This document shows positions 10,192 through 22,079 of a stretch of 64,000 bases of DNA, one piece after another. A program made the translations under genes and the position numbers. The stretch comes from Tulasnella sp. 424. Taxonomy: Eukaryota > Basidiomycota > Agaricomycetes > Cantharellales > Tulasnellaceae. Numbering within the stretch: position 1 is the stretch's first letter; each line of letters opens with the position of its first letter. The stretch is from positions 1-64,000 of the forward strand of contig WSUB01000188.1 of assembly GCA_019633425.1 (NCBI GenBank). The letters are read 5' to 3'. Under the pieces are notes generated by a model that worked only from the letters and a program-made list of their open reading frames with translations, was not told where the DNA came from and did not search any database.

Positions 10192-12655
10192 ATGAAATCC
10201 ATTGCCTTCACCAGTTTGCTCCTAAGCGTTTTCGGTGCACGTTCTGCTCTTGCAGTCGTGGCAGAATACGGTGAGTAGAAGTAGTCTGTCTGGGTCGTCT
10301 GACGTATGACTGATGCTGACTACCCTCTGATCAGGCCAGTGTGGTGGCTTGAATTATACTGGTAAATGGCGACCCATCCTCGTAGAGAGCGACTAACGCA
10401 GGATATGAACAGGTGATACCACATGTGCCTCTGGTCTCACATGTGTTTATCAAAACGACTAGTAAGTGGCAAACAAAGATATCATATTTTAAATATATCT
10501 GATTCTCGAACGATAGCTATTATCAGTGTCTCAGTACCGGAGCTGCCACGACTACTACCACTAAAACGACAACCTCTACCACCAAGACGACCACCACGGC
10601 AGGATCAACTACTACAGGCTCGAGCGGCAGGGGGACACCAGTTGGTTTTGGTACTGGTAAGTAGCTTCGATGCGACATCAAAGGTTAGCCGTGGTTTATT
10701 TACCTGGTGTATTAGGCACGACTGGTGGGGCTGGTGGGGCCACCGTTACCCCGACGACTCAGGCCGACTTGATTACCTACCTTTCCGATAGCACTGCGGT
10801 GATTAAAATACGGCGCTATTCCCCGAATTTTGGATATACTAAGTTGTAATCTTTTTCCTAGCGCACAATTGTTCTCACCAAGGTCTTTGACTTTACGACT
10901 TATTGTAAGCAGTATCCCTCCGAGCATCCTTCGTAACTTTCTCACCTAGCACATTTGCAGATGGCACCACCACTGGCCCAGCCTGCAAGCCATGGACTTG
11001 CACCAATGGCGCCACTCCCCAAATGTTGCTTTCCACTTCGGCTGGTGGATGCGAAAACTTGTGAGTTTAAATCCGCTTTACGAACTCTTCTACGACCTGT
11101 CGCCCATTAACCTGCGATCTGGAAGAACAACATCCTCCGTCACATACTACACTTCCGGATCAAATAAAAACCTCGTCGTTAACAGCAATAAGACCCTTCT
11201 CGGTCAAGGAAGCAGTGCTGGCATGTGGGTTGATATTCATTCTCTCAGGAGACCCTTCTTTTAAAACGGCGGATGAATAGCAAGGGAATCGGGCTCACCA
11301 TGAACAGCGTGTCTAACATTATTATTCAGAGTAAGCCGCAGGTCTCATCGTTGTTCATACCCTAACAGCTCTGAATCCGCATAACAGACATCCAGATTAC
11401 AGATATCAAGTGCGTGTTTTCTTTGATTCTGCGTTGATCTAATCTCAATTGTTTGCGTCTACAGTCCTCAATACGTCTGGGGTGGCGACGCCAGTGAGTT
11501 CAGGCGCCATTCGACTTTCAGCTTCGCTCTGATAATCTGCCAGTTCAAATGTCCGGAGTGTCCAAGGTTTGGATCGACCACAACTATTTCGCTCGTGTTG
11601 GGCGTCAATTCATTGTTACGTATGTGTCATATCGCCTGTGTCAAATGCTTCATCAAACTTAGTGGCTTGGCTTCACTCCGTACTAGTGGCTTCAACCCAG
11701 TCACTCAGCTGACCATAAGTAACAATTATTTCGATGGACGCACATCTTACGGGTGAGTACACCGGTATATACACTCGATGGTCAGGCTCACCCATTGCCT
11801 GTCTCTCACAGGTGCAATGGTGCGGTTAATCATCCTTGGAACACCCACTCCGGCTTACAATCGTTTCGTAGGGAAGCACTACTGGGTATGGTTGTTCCTT
11901 GGTACGGCGGATAGGATCACCGTTATGCAGAATCACGTTTACAGCACGTCTGGTGGGTTGCCTACTTGGTGATTTCTGATACTTTTAGCAAACTAACGAT
12001 ATCTCTGTTCGTAAAGGTCGTGCTCCACACATTGGTGCCTACCCCGTTACAGTGAAATTCAATTCATTATTAATCCCCTCTATTTATTTCTCTACAGGTG
12101 GCTATAGCGGGTCTAACCAGCAGCTCCATCTCGTCAATAGTGCGTGAACCCACTAACTTCGTCTCGCACTCTCAAGCTAACTATCAACTCTCTTTCAAGA
12201 CTACTACGACACTATTGATGGTCACGCCATCGACACTGATATCAGTTCTCACGTCCTCGCTGAGGGCAACTACTTCGTGAGCAGCCTTCTATTTCTCCGT
12301 GCATCACGTGCTCATCCGAGGATCTAGAAATCTGTCACCACTCCCGACACTAATAACCAGAACGGATTGGAGTATTTCGTTCAAACAGTTGCGGATGCGG
12401 GTGCCTGCTCCTCTTACCTCGGCCGAGTTTGCGAGTGGAACCGCCTCGAATCGTCGGGCACAGTCAGCGCTCGTTTGACCACCAGTGTCCTCAGCGACTT
12501 GGCCCAAGTAAGTTTTCTCGGATAATTTCCGACGCATATTAACCTGTTACTCAAAATGCGCCTTTCAGAGTGTTGTCAAGAATCTAACGCCAATGGCTGT
12601 GGCAAATGTCCCCGCCTACGTGGTTGCAAACGCTGGTGTCGGAAAAGTCAACTAA
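10192..12655 (+). CDS. Secreted pectin lyase (PL1) with N-terminal CBM1
   Basis: About 20 short exons join into roughly 390 residues. The order is signal peptide (MKSIAFTSLLLSVFGARSALA), then CBM1 (YGQCGG, YTGDTTCASG, CVYQNDYYYQC), then a Thr/Ser-rich linker of about 45 residues, then a PL1 parallel beta-helix. The lyase part shows WIDHNYFARVGRQFIV, which carries the catalytic-site Arg of the pectin lyase branch, then GRTSYGCNGKHYW, TSGRAPHIGG, and VNNYYDTIDGHAIDTDISS. It ends with NAGVGKVN. The GRQ motif and the missing calcium Asp cluster favour pectin lyase (beta-elimination of methylated pectin) over pectate lyase; this is inference from family knowledge. The CBM1 would hold the enzyme on cellulose in the plant wall. 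A TATA box lies 75 bp upstream. The gene looks intact; several tiny exons make some edges uncertain. Confidence 0.87.
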
Positions 12656-13099
12656 AGGGCTTCCTAGATCTTCCTGTAACACCACTTACTTGAGAAAAAT
12701 TGACATCATTCTATCTAATCATAACGTGGTGCTTAATCGAGAGTGGGGAGCGGTGACTCCGCGCAAAAATGCCCAGCGTCTGCACTTTCAGTCATGAGCC
12801 AAACTTTATATAAGGCGACCCCGGTCCCTACGAAGCCGAGGGACGTGATGTTGCTTAATGCCTCAAGAGTCCATGAAAGCTTAACTGTTCTGGCATGCCC
12901 TTAACATCAATCAACGACAGGCGATATTAGTGTTGATGATCCTTCAGATATCGATCCTGTTAACGGTTTCCTCTCGCAGTTACGGCCACCAGACATACAA
13001 CACCAGAAAAGCAATTTATCTATAAGTTAAACCGAGACAGGACTCTAAAAGTCCATTTCTAGTTCTATTTTTCTATACGAGATCAGAGAGGAAAGAGGT
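12656..13099. other. Convergent 3' spacer
   Basis: 444 bp between the ends of the pectin lyase (plus) and the alpha/beta hydrolase (minus). No feature is recognised. Confidence 0.5.
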
Positions 13100-14695
13100 T
13101 CAGGCCGCTCGAGGCTTGGGATAGATCGGGCGGGTGTACTTCAACTTCAAGTACGTCGCCGTCGTCTCGCGGAAGGCCATCTGTGGATGACCTTCCGGAT
13201 AGACGAATCCTTGCTTCGCGTGCAAGATTCGAGGGCGAGGTCGAAGTTGCTGGAGCAAGCCAAACCCAAGTTAGTCAGCACGAGGCAAAGTGCTCGTTGA
13301 ACGAGTCGGTCAAAACTTACCTTCAAGTCGTCGTTAGTTTTGAACCACTCCTCAACAAGAGCAGTGTGATACCTCTTGTTACCATGTTGCTTCTTCCACC
13401 TCTTTGTTGTAAACCTTCCCAAGTGACCTCCTTTCTTGGGGACGGCCATCACAGCGAATGGCGACTCCATCGCCTGGCTCCTTGGCAGATGCTCCCCGGG
13501 CATCAGGGGGTCGTCGGTGCAGTTGACGGCCAAGCACGGCACGCGGATATTGGGGAGGTCGTTCACCGTCGACGTCCCCGCCATGAACTCGTCGCCCGAG
13601 AGGTAGTGGGCGGTGGCGGCGACGAAGCCCTTGCTGAACTTGGTCAGGGTCTGAGGAACAATCCGTCGCCCGGACATGATCTTCCTCAGGGACTTGGCCA
13701 AGGCGGCCTTAATTTCTGCGGTGTGCTCGGGGACCGGGGGCGCAGACGGCGTGGAGGACAGGCAGAAGGAGGTAGAGTTGGCTGAGACCGAACAGCCGTC
13801 GCCCCACTGCCCGATTGTCTTAGCGGCTATGACACCGCCAAGCGAGGTGCCTAGAAAGAAGAGGGAGCATAAGCCTCGGATGTCGATGGAGAAAGAATGT
13901 GAGAGAGGTCAGGCTCACCGATAATATAAATCTTGCTCTTGGGCCACTTCATTGTGACCCAAGTGATGACCGCTCCAAGGTCGCTGGTGGAGCCTCCATG
14001 ATGGAGAGAAGGCGAGGTGGCGGTCGAATCGCCGCACCCTCGCAGATTGAAGACTATTCCCCTAGCGCACCCGTCCTTTATTAACGGGCCTAGGATCTCG
14101 TGGATGTACGGCGCATCCACGTCCCCTGTCACAAAAAGTCCAGTTAACGCCCCCGTACGAAGGGTTCTCGAGGTCGATCTGAGTCGAACTTACCAGCCAT
14201 CCCGTGAACGCCGATGTAGGTTTCCAAATCTTCTGGCGCGTCGTCGCCAACCGAGACCTCGATCTGGGTGTTGCCTCCGTCGGCGAACTCGAGGAGGTGG
14301 AAGCTAAGAAAACAAGAGAAGTTTGAGCTCAGGGTCCTGAACGGTTGGATGCGCGTAGTCAAGCGGAACCAGCCTCTACTCTCGCACGACGGGGCGGAGG
14401 ACCTCTCGAACAGGATGCGCGGGGCGTGGACAATGATGGAATAAAAAATAAGATATCACACTCACGTTCGGTCAGGATGGGACGGGAAGGCCCGGGGGTT
14501 GCGCCTAAGGGAAGATAAAATAGTTTGAACATTCCTGCTATACCCAAAGGGGGCCTCGTATCCGTCTTGGAGGACCGTCGAGTTCCTGGCGAAGTCGGTC
14601 ACGAGTTGTTCCTCGGGTTGAGAGACTGAGGCGGAGGATGGGCGATGGACGACCTCGATGTTACGAGAAGCGGACTGGGATGATGAAGCGATCAT
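13100..14695 (-). CDS. Alpha/beta hydrolase, YheT/ABHD1-3-like family
   Basis: The minus-strand gene starts MIASSSQSASRNIEVV at 14695 and ends YPKPRAA at 13100. The first exon contains NVQTILSSLRRNPRAF, the family's N-terminal signature (G/R-N-V-Q-T-I). It is followed by LLEFADGG, the oxyanion motif VHGMAG, NLRGCGDS and the nucleophile elbow GTSLGG (an intron splits it). After that come the acid in VNCTDDPLMP and the catalytic His in PKKGGHLGRF, so a complete Ser-Asp-His triad is visible. Family members hydrolyse ester or thioester lipids, and many are membrane-linked. One exon join near 14400 (HPDRT to RILFE) lacks an obvious AG acceptor, so that junction is unresolved. If no acceptor exists, the gene would be damaged. 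The Ser/Pro-rich upstream sequence to 15.1 kb is probably not coding. Confidence 0.78.
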
Positions 14696-15779
14696 GGAGA
14701 TAAATGTATGAGCTGGAGGACTGAGGGTTTAGAGGTAGAGCGGCGAGGTTGTTCGTCAACGCGATGGAATGGACAGATGGAACGACTCGAGAAGGGATTG
14801 AGAGGGTTATAAACACATTTTGCAATACATTGGGAATGCAATGAAAGTCGACGGTGAATAGAGAGTCTGTAGTCGGTCGGGTTGGCATCGGCGGATGGTG
14901 TGCTTTGTCTTGGATGCGGAGTCGCCATTGTACTTTGGTCGACAACATGGAGTTGAAATGAGAATTGAGAGGGAAGCAGAGCACGATGGTGGTGTGGAGG
15001 GGTAGCGGATGCAGAGCACAGAATTGCCCGAACGGGTGGAGGGGACCGAGGGATGGTCCGGACCCTGTTCGTTCCATCTTCGCCCACCGCTGCGGACCGC
15101 TTCATAACGGATTCCATTCCTTTCCCATAGAAGAGTCCACTACTTATGCTTGATAGCTTGGGATCCGTCAAGTGTACCTACGGGAGCTAAATGCAAGCTG
15201 TTGGGATAGTGGTAGGCCCGAGTGCTAGCATCCAGAAACGCCCTTTACCCAAGAAAGAAGGACGGTCTGATCCCGTGTGGGAGCATATGAACACATTTTA
15301 CTAAAATTAGAAAATATCTAATACATTCAATTGCAACGGAATTGAAGAGACGTGGTACTCATGTGTCGTGCTTCAGACTCCGGACAGGGCCCGATGCGAA
15401 TGACGTCAGACCTGAGTGTGCCTGGTCACAACAAAATCCCATTGAATACCCCAATGCCATTTTACAACATTGTTTGTTCTCATAAACAAAAGATCGGGTG
15501 TATACACAAATAATCTAGTAGACGCGTTCTGGTCTGGGCAAGTATCTTCGAATTCGGATCGGGAGCTTTCAGCGGTTTCTGGGAGCGCCGCAGACCCCAA
15601 AGTCCACTGTTACTTGTAACATACAGAAAAGATCTGTTAGTATTCATGTTATCAATCCCGAGTACACAAAATCGAAGTGTCGAATGGCCAGGGGGTGGTC
15701 CATTTCCAGCGGGCACCGGAAGATCAATGAAGGGTGACACCTGCTCCGGAAGCAATTGACCATTTGGGAGCCACCCTGG
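14696..15779. other. Intergenic, nothing recognised
   Basis: Long open frames exist on the minus strand at 14.7-15.2 kb, but their composition (Ser/Pro/His/Arg, no motif) looks like chance or untranslated leader. No repeat or RNA gene is seen. Confidence 0.45.
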
Positions 15780-16140
15780 CTACCAACAGGTGTCTGATAC
15801 TTCAATATTCTCCGCGAAAGGTCGATATACGCTGTCAGCCGCGGGTAAACCGACTTGCACTTGATCATGTATTCTTCTCTAAAGTTATGGACGTCGTAGT
15901 GGGCAAAGGAGTCGTCGCGACGGACTTCCAATTGTTGAGGATTTTGAAGAGGATGGAGAGACCAAGGATATCAGTCAGTACGATTACTTACATCCGGAGG
16001 GCCCTGATTTGGTGCTCTAGGTTGAATTGATTAAGGAGCGAGGGTGGAAACAGTGGATCTGCGTCCATATGAGCTGGTGCTTCGGCGCACTTCTACCTCC
16101 CATTACTGACTAGCCTTAAGCGTGTACGAGTAGATTCTAG
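15780..16140 (+). pseudogene. F-box-family 3' remnant (array member 1)
   Basis: Only the end of the gene is present. Positions 15990-16140 match the conserved tail of the neighbouring genes (PEGPDLV..., ...WKQWICVHMSW, then a short terminal intron and VYE-stop), and 15780-15830 resembles the ILRERS segment. There is no F-box and there are in-frame stops, so this is a decayed 5'-truncated copy. Confidence 0.6.
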
Positions 16141-16502
16141 CCCTTTGAATGAAAAGACCCAGCAGCGGCAGCTGGACTACGTGATAGAGTGTACGGGAAG
16201 CAGATTGCTTATAGGGAAGCTGAACGGACACCTTTCATTTTTTATTCCTTTTTCTTTCTTGTGGACGATCTATTACCTCCTGGCGTTTTTTTAACATAAA
16301 ACTATTTATGGGCTCATGCTTTAAGCTCCAAACGGATGTCTGCCTTCTTCCTGGAAAGGCTTGCTGAATCGTACCGCAGGGAAGTCTGACGAGACCCCCG
16401 AGCTTCGGCACTGCCCCTAAGGGTCAAAAGACGGTTTAACAGCCACCCTCGACAGCACGTATAGCGCACGCTACCATCAAATCCTGAAAACCCCCATACT
16501 CC
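16141..16502. other. Spacer within the F-box array
   Basis: 362 bp with T-rich tracts at 16237-16260. A long antisense frame spans the next copy, but I see no independent gene. Confidence 0.45.
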
Positions 16503-17650
16503 ATGTTCACTCGAGCCAAAAAAGAGTTCCGCGAGCTGACCGTCGGTATAACAGCCAGGAAAGCATCCACACAACCGAAGGCCAAAGGTATGGTTACATT
16601 GTGTGACCTTCCCGTCCGTATTATGAACTTCCTTGAATTTAGACACGAAGCGCGAGGATCGATTCCGCCCTCCGCCTTTCAAAAAGCAAACTAGTCCACT
16701 TAACGACGTCCTCCCGCCAGAAATCCTCATCGAAATTTTCAGAGCTGCCATTCTCAATGTATGGAAACCAGCATACAGAACAATGGCAGACCTCTCCCTC
16801 GTCTGTCGCTCCTGGAGGGTGGCTGGTCGTGGCCTGGAATTATACAAAGCTTCGGTCACGACCTCGAAGCAGATGGACGCCCTCCTAGGCCATATAAACA
16901 CCACTCTTCTGTTTCAAGAGAGAAACAGAGCAGCGATTCAAGTTCTCACAGTCGAAGCAAGCTACTTGAAGGACTTTTATCGTCTCCCAGAGCTCCTGAA
17001 ACTGTGCAGGACGTCGCTTCGAGTTCTGTACCTGCGCCGGTATTCTAAGCCCAACGTGTCCGAAGAGCCAATAGTCAAGCTATTATAATTATGTACAGGA
17101 CGCAAAACAGGAAGCCAGGCCCGCAGTGTACTCTCCCAACCCCACATCTCTTTCTTTATCCAGCCTCACTCCTCGAGAGGTCATTTCCTTTCTCGCTTCA
17201 GTCGACCCCTTGAAACTCGAAAACCTCGAATGCCGTGACACGTATCTGCGGTCCGATTTCGTTGTCCCGGAACTTCGCTTTCCTCGCCTGCAAGGAATTA
17301 CGGTTGGCCGGTACTTCAAGCCAGAAACTCACACCATAGGATGGTTGTGCTAAACCGCACCGAACCTCGAGATGCTGGAGCTCTCAATCGTCCGCGAATA
17401 TCTGCCAATCCTTACTGAGGTATTGGCATCGGCTCGAATGCTAAAACCTTCGAGAGGCTAAGAATATGGGTCAGGGTTCCCGAGTCCGACCCGAATGATC
17501 TCAATCCGGAGAGCCCGGATTTGGCTCCTTTGGTTCAGCTGATCACTGAGCGAGGATGAAAGCAGTGGATCTGCGGCGTTTCTGGGGGCGGTTGGTCCCA
17601 TCGCGAGTACGTATTGGGGCCCTTCAGCGCACTTCTACTTCCCGTTACTG
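16503..17650 (+). pseudogene. F-box-like gene, disrupted (array member 2)
   Basis: Exon 1 (MFTRAKKEFRELTVGI...) splices after CCAAAG to exon 2, which opens with a clear F-box: LPPEILIEIFRAA, then DLSLVCRSWRVAGRGLELY. It continues as far as EEPIVKLL, where an insertion brings a stop at 17086; the other copies read LLQDAKPEDG here. The downstream part (VISFLASVDPLKLENLECRD, LRFPRLQGITVG) carries another stop in GWLC-stop near 17351, and further breaks follow. If functional, such proteins would be substrate adaptors of SCF ubiquitin ligases with leucine-rich repeats; this one cannot make the full protein. Confidence 0.7.
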
Positions 17651-18223
17651 ACTTGCCTTGAGGGTGGTGTACGAGTAGATTCTAACCCGTTGGATGAAAA
17701 GACGTGCGCAGGAGAGTGGGGCGACATGGGGCTTTTGGTTGAGCTGTCAAAGTTTACACGAACTGCATAGTTTTGGTTTTGGGCGAGACAGAGACAAAAT
17801 GTTCGCCTCGAATACATCGTTTCGGTCGCGGTTGATTATAGAATGAACATGCAAAACCTTTCGGAAGATTTATTATTTCTGGGTGCACTTTTAAAAACCC
17901 CTAATGCTGTTTTCAAGGCTCGAGCGCCCTTGAGCGGACTTGTCTTAGCCTGGAGAGGTTTGAGCTTTGCACTGAATCAATTGGGTATACGGTAGCTCAA
18001 GCCTCTGCTGCACAATAGAAAAATAACCTCCTCCTTGAGTCCTCTCTTCAGGAACATCACTGAAATGAATATGGGTCTGCGCCATTTCCGTTTACGTTTT
18101 CAGCCGTGGCGGTGCAAGGACAAGGGAAGGGCGCACACAGCCACCAGCGACAGTACTTAAAGAGCTCGTGGCACTTCACGATTTCCATCAAGTCCCTCAA
18201 CTCTCCATTCAGCATCTTCGACC
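17651..18223. other. Spacer within the F-box array
   Basis: About 570 bp without a supported gene. The last 90 bp are alignable with the upstream sequence of array member 4 (19590-19680), showing that the copies carry their promoters. Confidence 0.5.
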
Positions 18224-19375
18224 ATGTTTGCAGCAGTCAAAGAAAAGCTCCGTACGCTGAAGAGTGCGGCAACGGTTAATAAAACACCCGCTCACCCTGA
18301 GTATAAGATGGCCACAGGTATCGTTTGAGTAGTATATGTCCCTCTCCGTCCAGTATTACTAACATGACTCCGTATAGAAACGAAGCGTGACGATCACGTC
18401 GGTCATTCATTCTGCAAAACGCTTAATGATATCCTCCCACCAGAAATCCTGGTTGAAATATTCAACGCAGCCATTCTCGATACATGGGAACCAGCATGCA
18501 AAACAATGAAGAGCCTCTCTCTCGTCTGTCGGTCCTGGAAGGAAGCTGGTCGTGGCTTGGAGCTGTCCAAAGTTTTCGGTTAACAACTCAAAACAAATGG
18601 ATGCCCTGCTCGGGCACATACACGCCACTCCTATCTTTCAAGAGAACAACCGAGCCGTCATTCAACGTCTCAGCGTCCAAACAGACTACCAGAAAGACTT
18701 TCATCGCCTCCCCGAGCTCTTGGGACTGTGCAGGACGTCGCTCCGAAGACTGAACCTCGACCGGTTCTTCACCAACGTCCCAATAACCGAGCTACTACAG
18801 GACGCAAAACCGGAGGATGGGTCCACCGTGTACTTTCCCAACCTTATTTCCCTTGGCTTGGTCAAGTTCAATACCCGAGAGCTTATTGCCTTTATCACCT
18901 CCGTCGACCCCATGAAACTCGAACACCTCTCACTTCGGGACACGTTTCTGGGGTACGATTTTATCGTCCCCGACGAGCTCGCCAATCTTCGCCTCCCGTA
19001 TCTCAAAGAAGTCATTGTTGGCGGAAACTTCAGGCCTGAAAATCCCACTGTAGGGTGGTTATGCCAGATCGCACCGAACCTTCAGCTACTAGAGCTCTCC
19101 ACCATCCGCGAACGTCTACCCGCCATGATCGAATTCTTCGCATCGGATCAAATTCCTAAAACCCTCAAGGAACCAAGAATATGGATCAAGATTGACAAGT
19201 ACGATCACCTCGACCCAGAGAGCCCTGATTTGGCACCCTTTGTTCAGCTGTTAAAAGAGCGGGGATGGAAGCGGTGGATCTGCGTTCATATGAGCTGCGG
19301 GTCGTGGTGCGTATTAATACCCTTCGGCGCACTTGTATTTCTCATTACTGACTTGTCTTTAGGGTGTACGAGTAG
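18224..19375 (+). pseudogene. F-box-like gene with a single +1 frameshift (array member 3)
   Basis: Exon 1 MFAAVKEKLRTLKSAATV... splices through a 60-nt intron to the F-box exon (LNDILPPEILVEIFNAAI, SLVCRSWKEAGRGLELSK). Right after GLELSK, at about 18570-18577, a TTTT run has one base more than the other copies. This shifts the frame and ends it at a TAA a few codons on. Downstream the frame is open again for about 250 residues: MDALLGHIHATPIF, RLPELLGLCRTSLRRLNLDRF, SVDPMKLEHLSLRDTFLG, WKRWICVHMSC. It ends through a terminal intron in WVYE at 19375. Apart from this one base the gene looks complete, so a sequencing error or a very recent mutation are the two readings. Confidence 0.7.
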
Positions 19376-19680
19376 ATGCAAGGGAAGAATAAGGGGGCGG
19401 CGCACGCAGCCACCATGGCCGTACTTACTCTCCCTTCGTAAAGCAACTCCCGTTTTAGCTCATGCATTTGCGTAGATACCTCTTAGCTGTAATTGCCAGA
19501 TATTAGAACAATCGGTGGTGAGCTGAGTGAGCTATCCGTCACGCACATTTCAAGTTAGAGTTGAAAATGACATAAGCTTGGTTTGTGTCAGCAATTTCGC
19601 AAACATCTGTAACTTGAAAGAGCTCGTGTCACTTCACTATTTCCATCAAGTCCCCAACTCCCCATTCAGCATCTTTGACC
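19376..19680. other. Spacer within the F-box array
   Basis: 305 bp, with its right half a copy of the 18150-18223 promoter region. No gene is supported. Confidence 0.5.
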
Positions 19681-20660
19681 ATGCTTGCATCAGCCAAAGA
19701 GAAGCTCCGTGAGCTGACGAGTGCGGCAACGATTGATAAGACACCCGCTCACCCTGAGTGCAATTAGGTGGCCACAGGTATCGTTTGATTAGTATATGAC
19801 CCTTTCCGTCCAGTATTACCAGCGTGATTCCGTGTAGAAACGAAGCGTGACGATCAAGTCCGTCATTCATCTTGCAAACCGCTTAATGATATCCGGAAAT
19901 CCTGGTTGAAATATTCAACGCAACCATGGGGAGGCACATGGGAACCGCCATACAAAACAATGACGAACCTCTCTCTCGTCTGTCGGTCCTAGAAGGAAGC
20001 TGGTCGTGGCTTGGAGCTGTCCAATGTTACAATTGAAGGCTCAAGACAAATGGATGCCCTGCTCGGGCATATACACGCCACTCCTATCTTTCAAGAGAGC
20101 AATCGAGTGGTTATTCAACGCCTCAGCGTCCGGACAGACTCCCAGCAGGACTTTCATCGCCTCCCCGAGCTCTTGGGACTGTGCAGGACGTCGCTCCGAG
20201 GACTGAAACTTGACCGGTTCCTCACCAACGTCCCAGCAGCCTCGCTACTACAGGACGCAAAACCGGAGGACAGGTCCACCTCATACTTTCCCAACCTTAC
20301 ATCCCTTGACTTGGCCAGGTTTAGTACCAAAGAGTTTCTCGTCTTCATCACTTCCGCACCGAACCTTCAGCTACTGGAGCTCCACACCATCCGCGAACGT
20401 CTTCCCACCATGACCGAATTCTTCGCATCGGATCGAATTCCTAAAACCTTCAAGGAACTAAGAATATGGATCGGAATTGACGAGTGCGATCACCTCAACC
20501 CAAAGAGCCCTGATTTGGCATCCTTAGCTCAGCTGATAAAGGAACGGGATTGGAAGCAGTGGATCTGCGTTCATATGAGCTGCGTGTTGCGGTGCGTATT
20601 AATACCCTTCGGCACACTTCTATTTCCCATTACTGACTTGTCTTTAGCGTGTACGAGTAG
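19681..20660 (+). pseudogene. F-box-like gene, multiply disrupted (array member 4)
   Basis: This is the close relative of member 3. Exon 1 (MLASAKEKLRELTSAATI) has a TAG in place of the codons YKM. The F-box itself has lost 7 nt of the LPPE codons (frameshift at about 19893), and the Trp codon of CRSW is TAG. The remaining 3' frame is long and open (MDALLGHIHATPIF, RLPELLGLCRTSLRGLKLDRF, WKQWICVHMSC, final VYE), but it lacks about 60 residues found in member 3 between FITS and APNLQLLEL. Three independent lesions make it a pseudogene. Confidence 0.78.
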
Positions 20661-20878
20661 ATGCGCTAGCGAGTTGTATGAGATGATAAACGCAAGAGAG
20701 TGGTGAGCCGTTGAGGATTTGCTGTACATAATGACACATACAATTCGCCAGTCGAGGATCGCGTACTGCGGACTTGGCGAGAACCACTTGAGGCGCAGCG
20801 GCACAGCCACAGATATTTCACTTGAACTACAACATCCATCCCCCACATCCTGCTGTCCTCTAGACTCTTGTGGCAAAC

Positions 20879-22079
20879 ATGTTGCATCGATCTCGGGAAA
20901 AAATCCGACAGCTGAAGGTTCTAGTAAATTGGAAGCACACGAAGTCCACAGAATCCTCCCTCGATCAAGAGGTCACGACCAGTCGGTATCCGTTGCATGC
21001 TCTGGTGGTGACCCTGGCTAAAGTGATGTCACAGGCGCCAACACGGGCGGGGATGATGCAACTAGATCCATCCGATCTCTTCTCGAAGGCGACTCCGATA
21101 CTGGATTACGAAATACCATTTCCCGACCTCTCAACGACCTCCTCCCGCCTGAAATCCTGATCCAAATATTCGAAACATTAATTTTGGACGTATGGGCTTC
21201 GTACAGCATCACAGCGATTCTATCCCGCGTATGCCGCTCGTGGCACTCCGTGGCTCTGGAAATTCAACTGTGCAAGGCCTTAATAACAAAGTCAAAAGCG
21301 ATGAACACCATTCTCGACTACATACACACCACGAGTCGGTACAAGGAGAATGGAACGGCAGGAATACGAGATTTAACCGTCCAGACGGATTATCGCAAAG
21401 ACTTCCACCGGCTCCCAGAGCTTTTGAACCTGTGTCGGTCGTCGCTCCAGGCATTATCCCTCGACAGGTTTCTCTACAAAGGCGGTGACTTGTTCCCGTT
21501 ACTAGTAGATAAACCAAAAACTGGAGGAAACTTCTACTTGCCTTCGCTGAAAGCCCTCACGTTGACTAGGCTTAGATCAACCGAGCTCGTCTTCCTCCTC
21601 ACCTCCGTCGATCCTGCAAAACTACGGTCGCTTCAGCTTTGTGATACACCATTTCCTTTCGAAGATGAAAACCATGTGGATATAGCATCCCTTCGGTTCC
21701 CCCATCTGCAAGAGATTACTGTCCAAGTGAGCTGGAAGGGACACGATCCGGGTTTGTCGCACCTCTGTCGGGTCGCCCACAACCTGGAAACCCTCGATGT
21801 TTCAATCTGGCGAGAAGACCTCCAAAAGCTTATCAACTTTCTCGCCTCGGAACATGTACCCCACTCCTTGAGAATGCTTAAAGTCTCGATCGAAAACGGG
21901 TACTATGAAGACTTCAAAGGGGAAAGCCCAATTATGAAAGCATTGGTTGACTTGATCGAGAAACGGGACTGGAAGAAGTGGATTTGCGTGCATTTCCGCT
22001 TGATGTCATGGTGTGTATTCTCGGTTAAACCAGTCACCTTTCCTTTGCTCACGCCTCCCTCGATAGCGTTCACGAGTAA
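20879..22079 (+). CDS. F-box-like protein with leucine-rich repeats (array member 5, intact)
   Basis: Exon 1 starts MLHRSREKIRQLKVL at 20879; the junction to exon 2 near 20985-21022 is uncertain. Exon 2 contains the F-box (LNDLLPPEILIQIFETLI, then ILSRVCRSWHSVALEI) and repeated leucine-rich segments such as RLPELLNLCRSSLQALSLDRF, SLKALTLTRLRSTELV and LRFPHLQEITV. A terminal intron joins RLMS to CVHE and a stop at 22079. No stop or frameshift occurs in the main exon. It is the most divergent copy and the only one I judge functional. The expected role, from the family, is recruiting a target to an SCF-type ubiquitin ligase; the target cannot be guessed. Confidence 0.7.

Noticed and set aside
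13183..13785. 200-residue plus-strand frame
   Set aside because: It is antisense to alpha/beta hydrolase exons that carry the catalytic Asp and His.
14692..15171. 159-residue minus-strand frame upstream of the alpha/beta hydrolase
   Set aside because: Ser/Pro/His-rich, no domain, and not needed for the hydrolase start at 14695; read as promoter or leader.
16314..16904. 196-residue minus-strand frame
   Set aside because: It lies antisense to the F-box of array member 2; the plus strand has the conserved motif.
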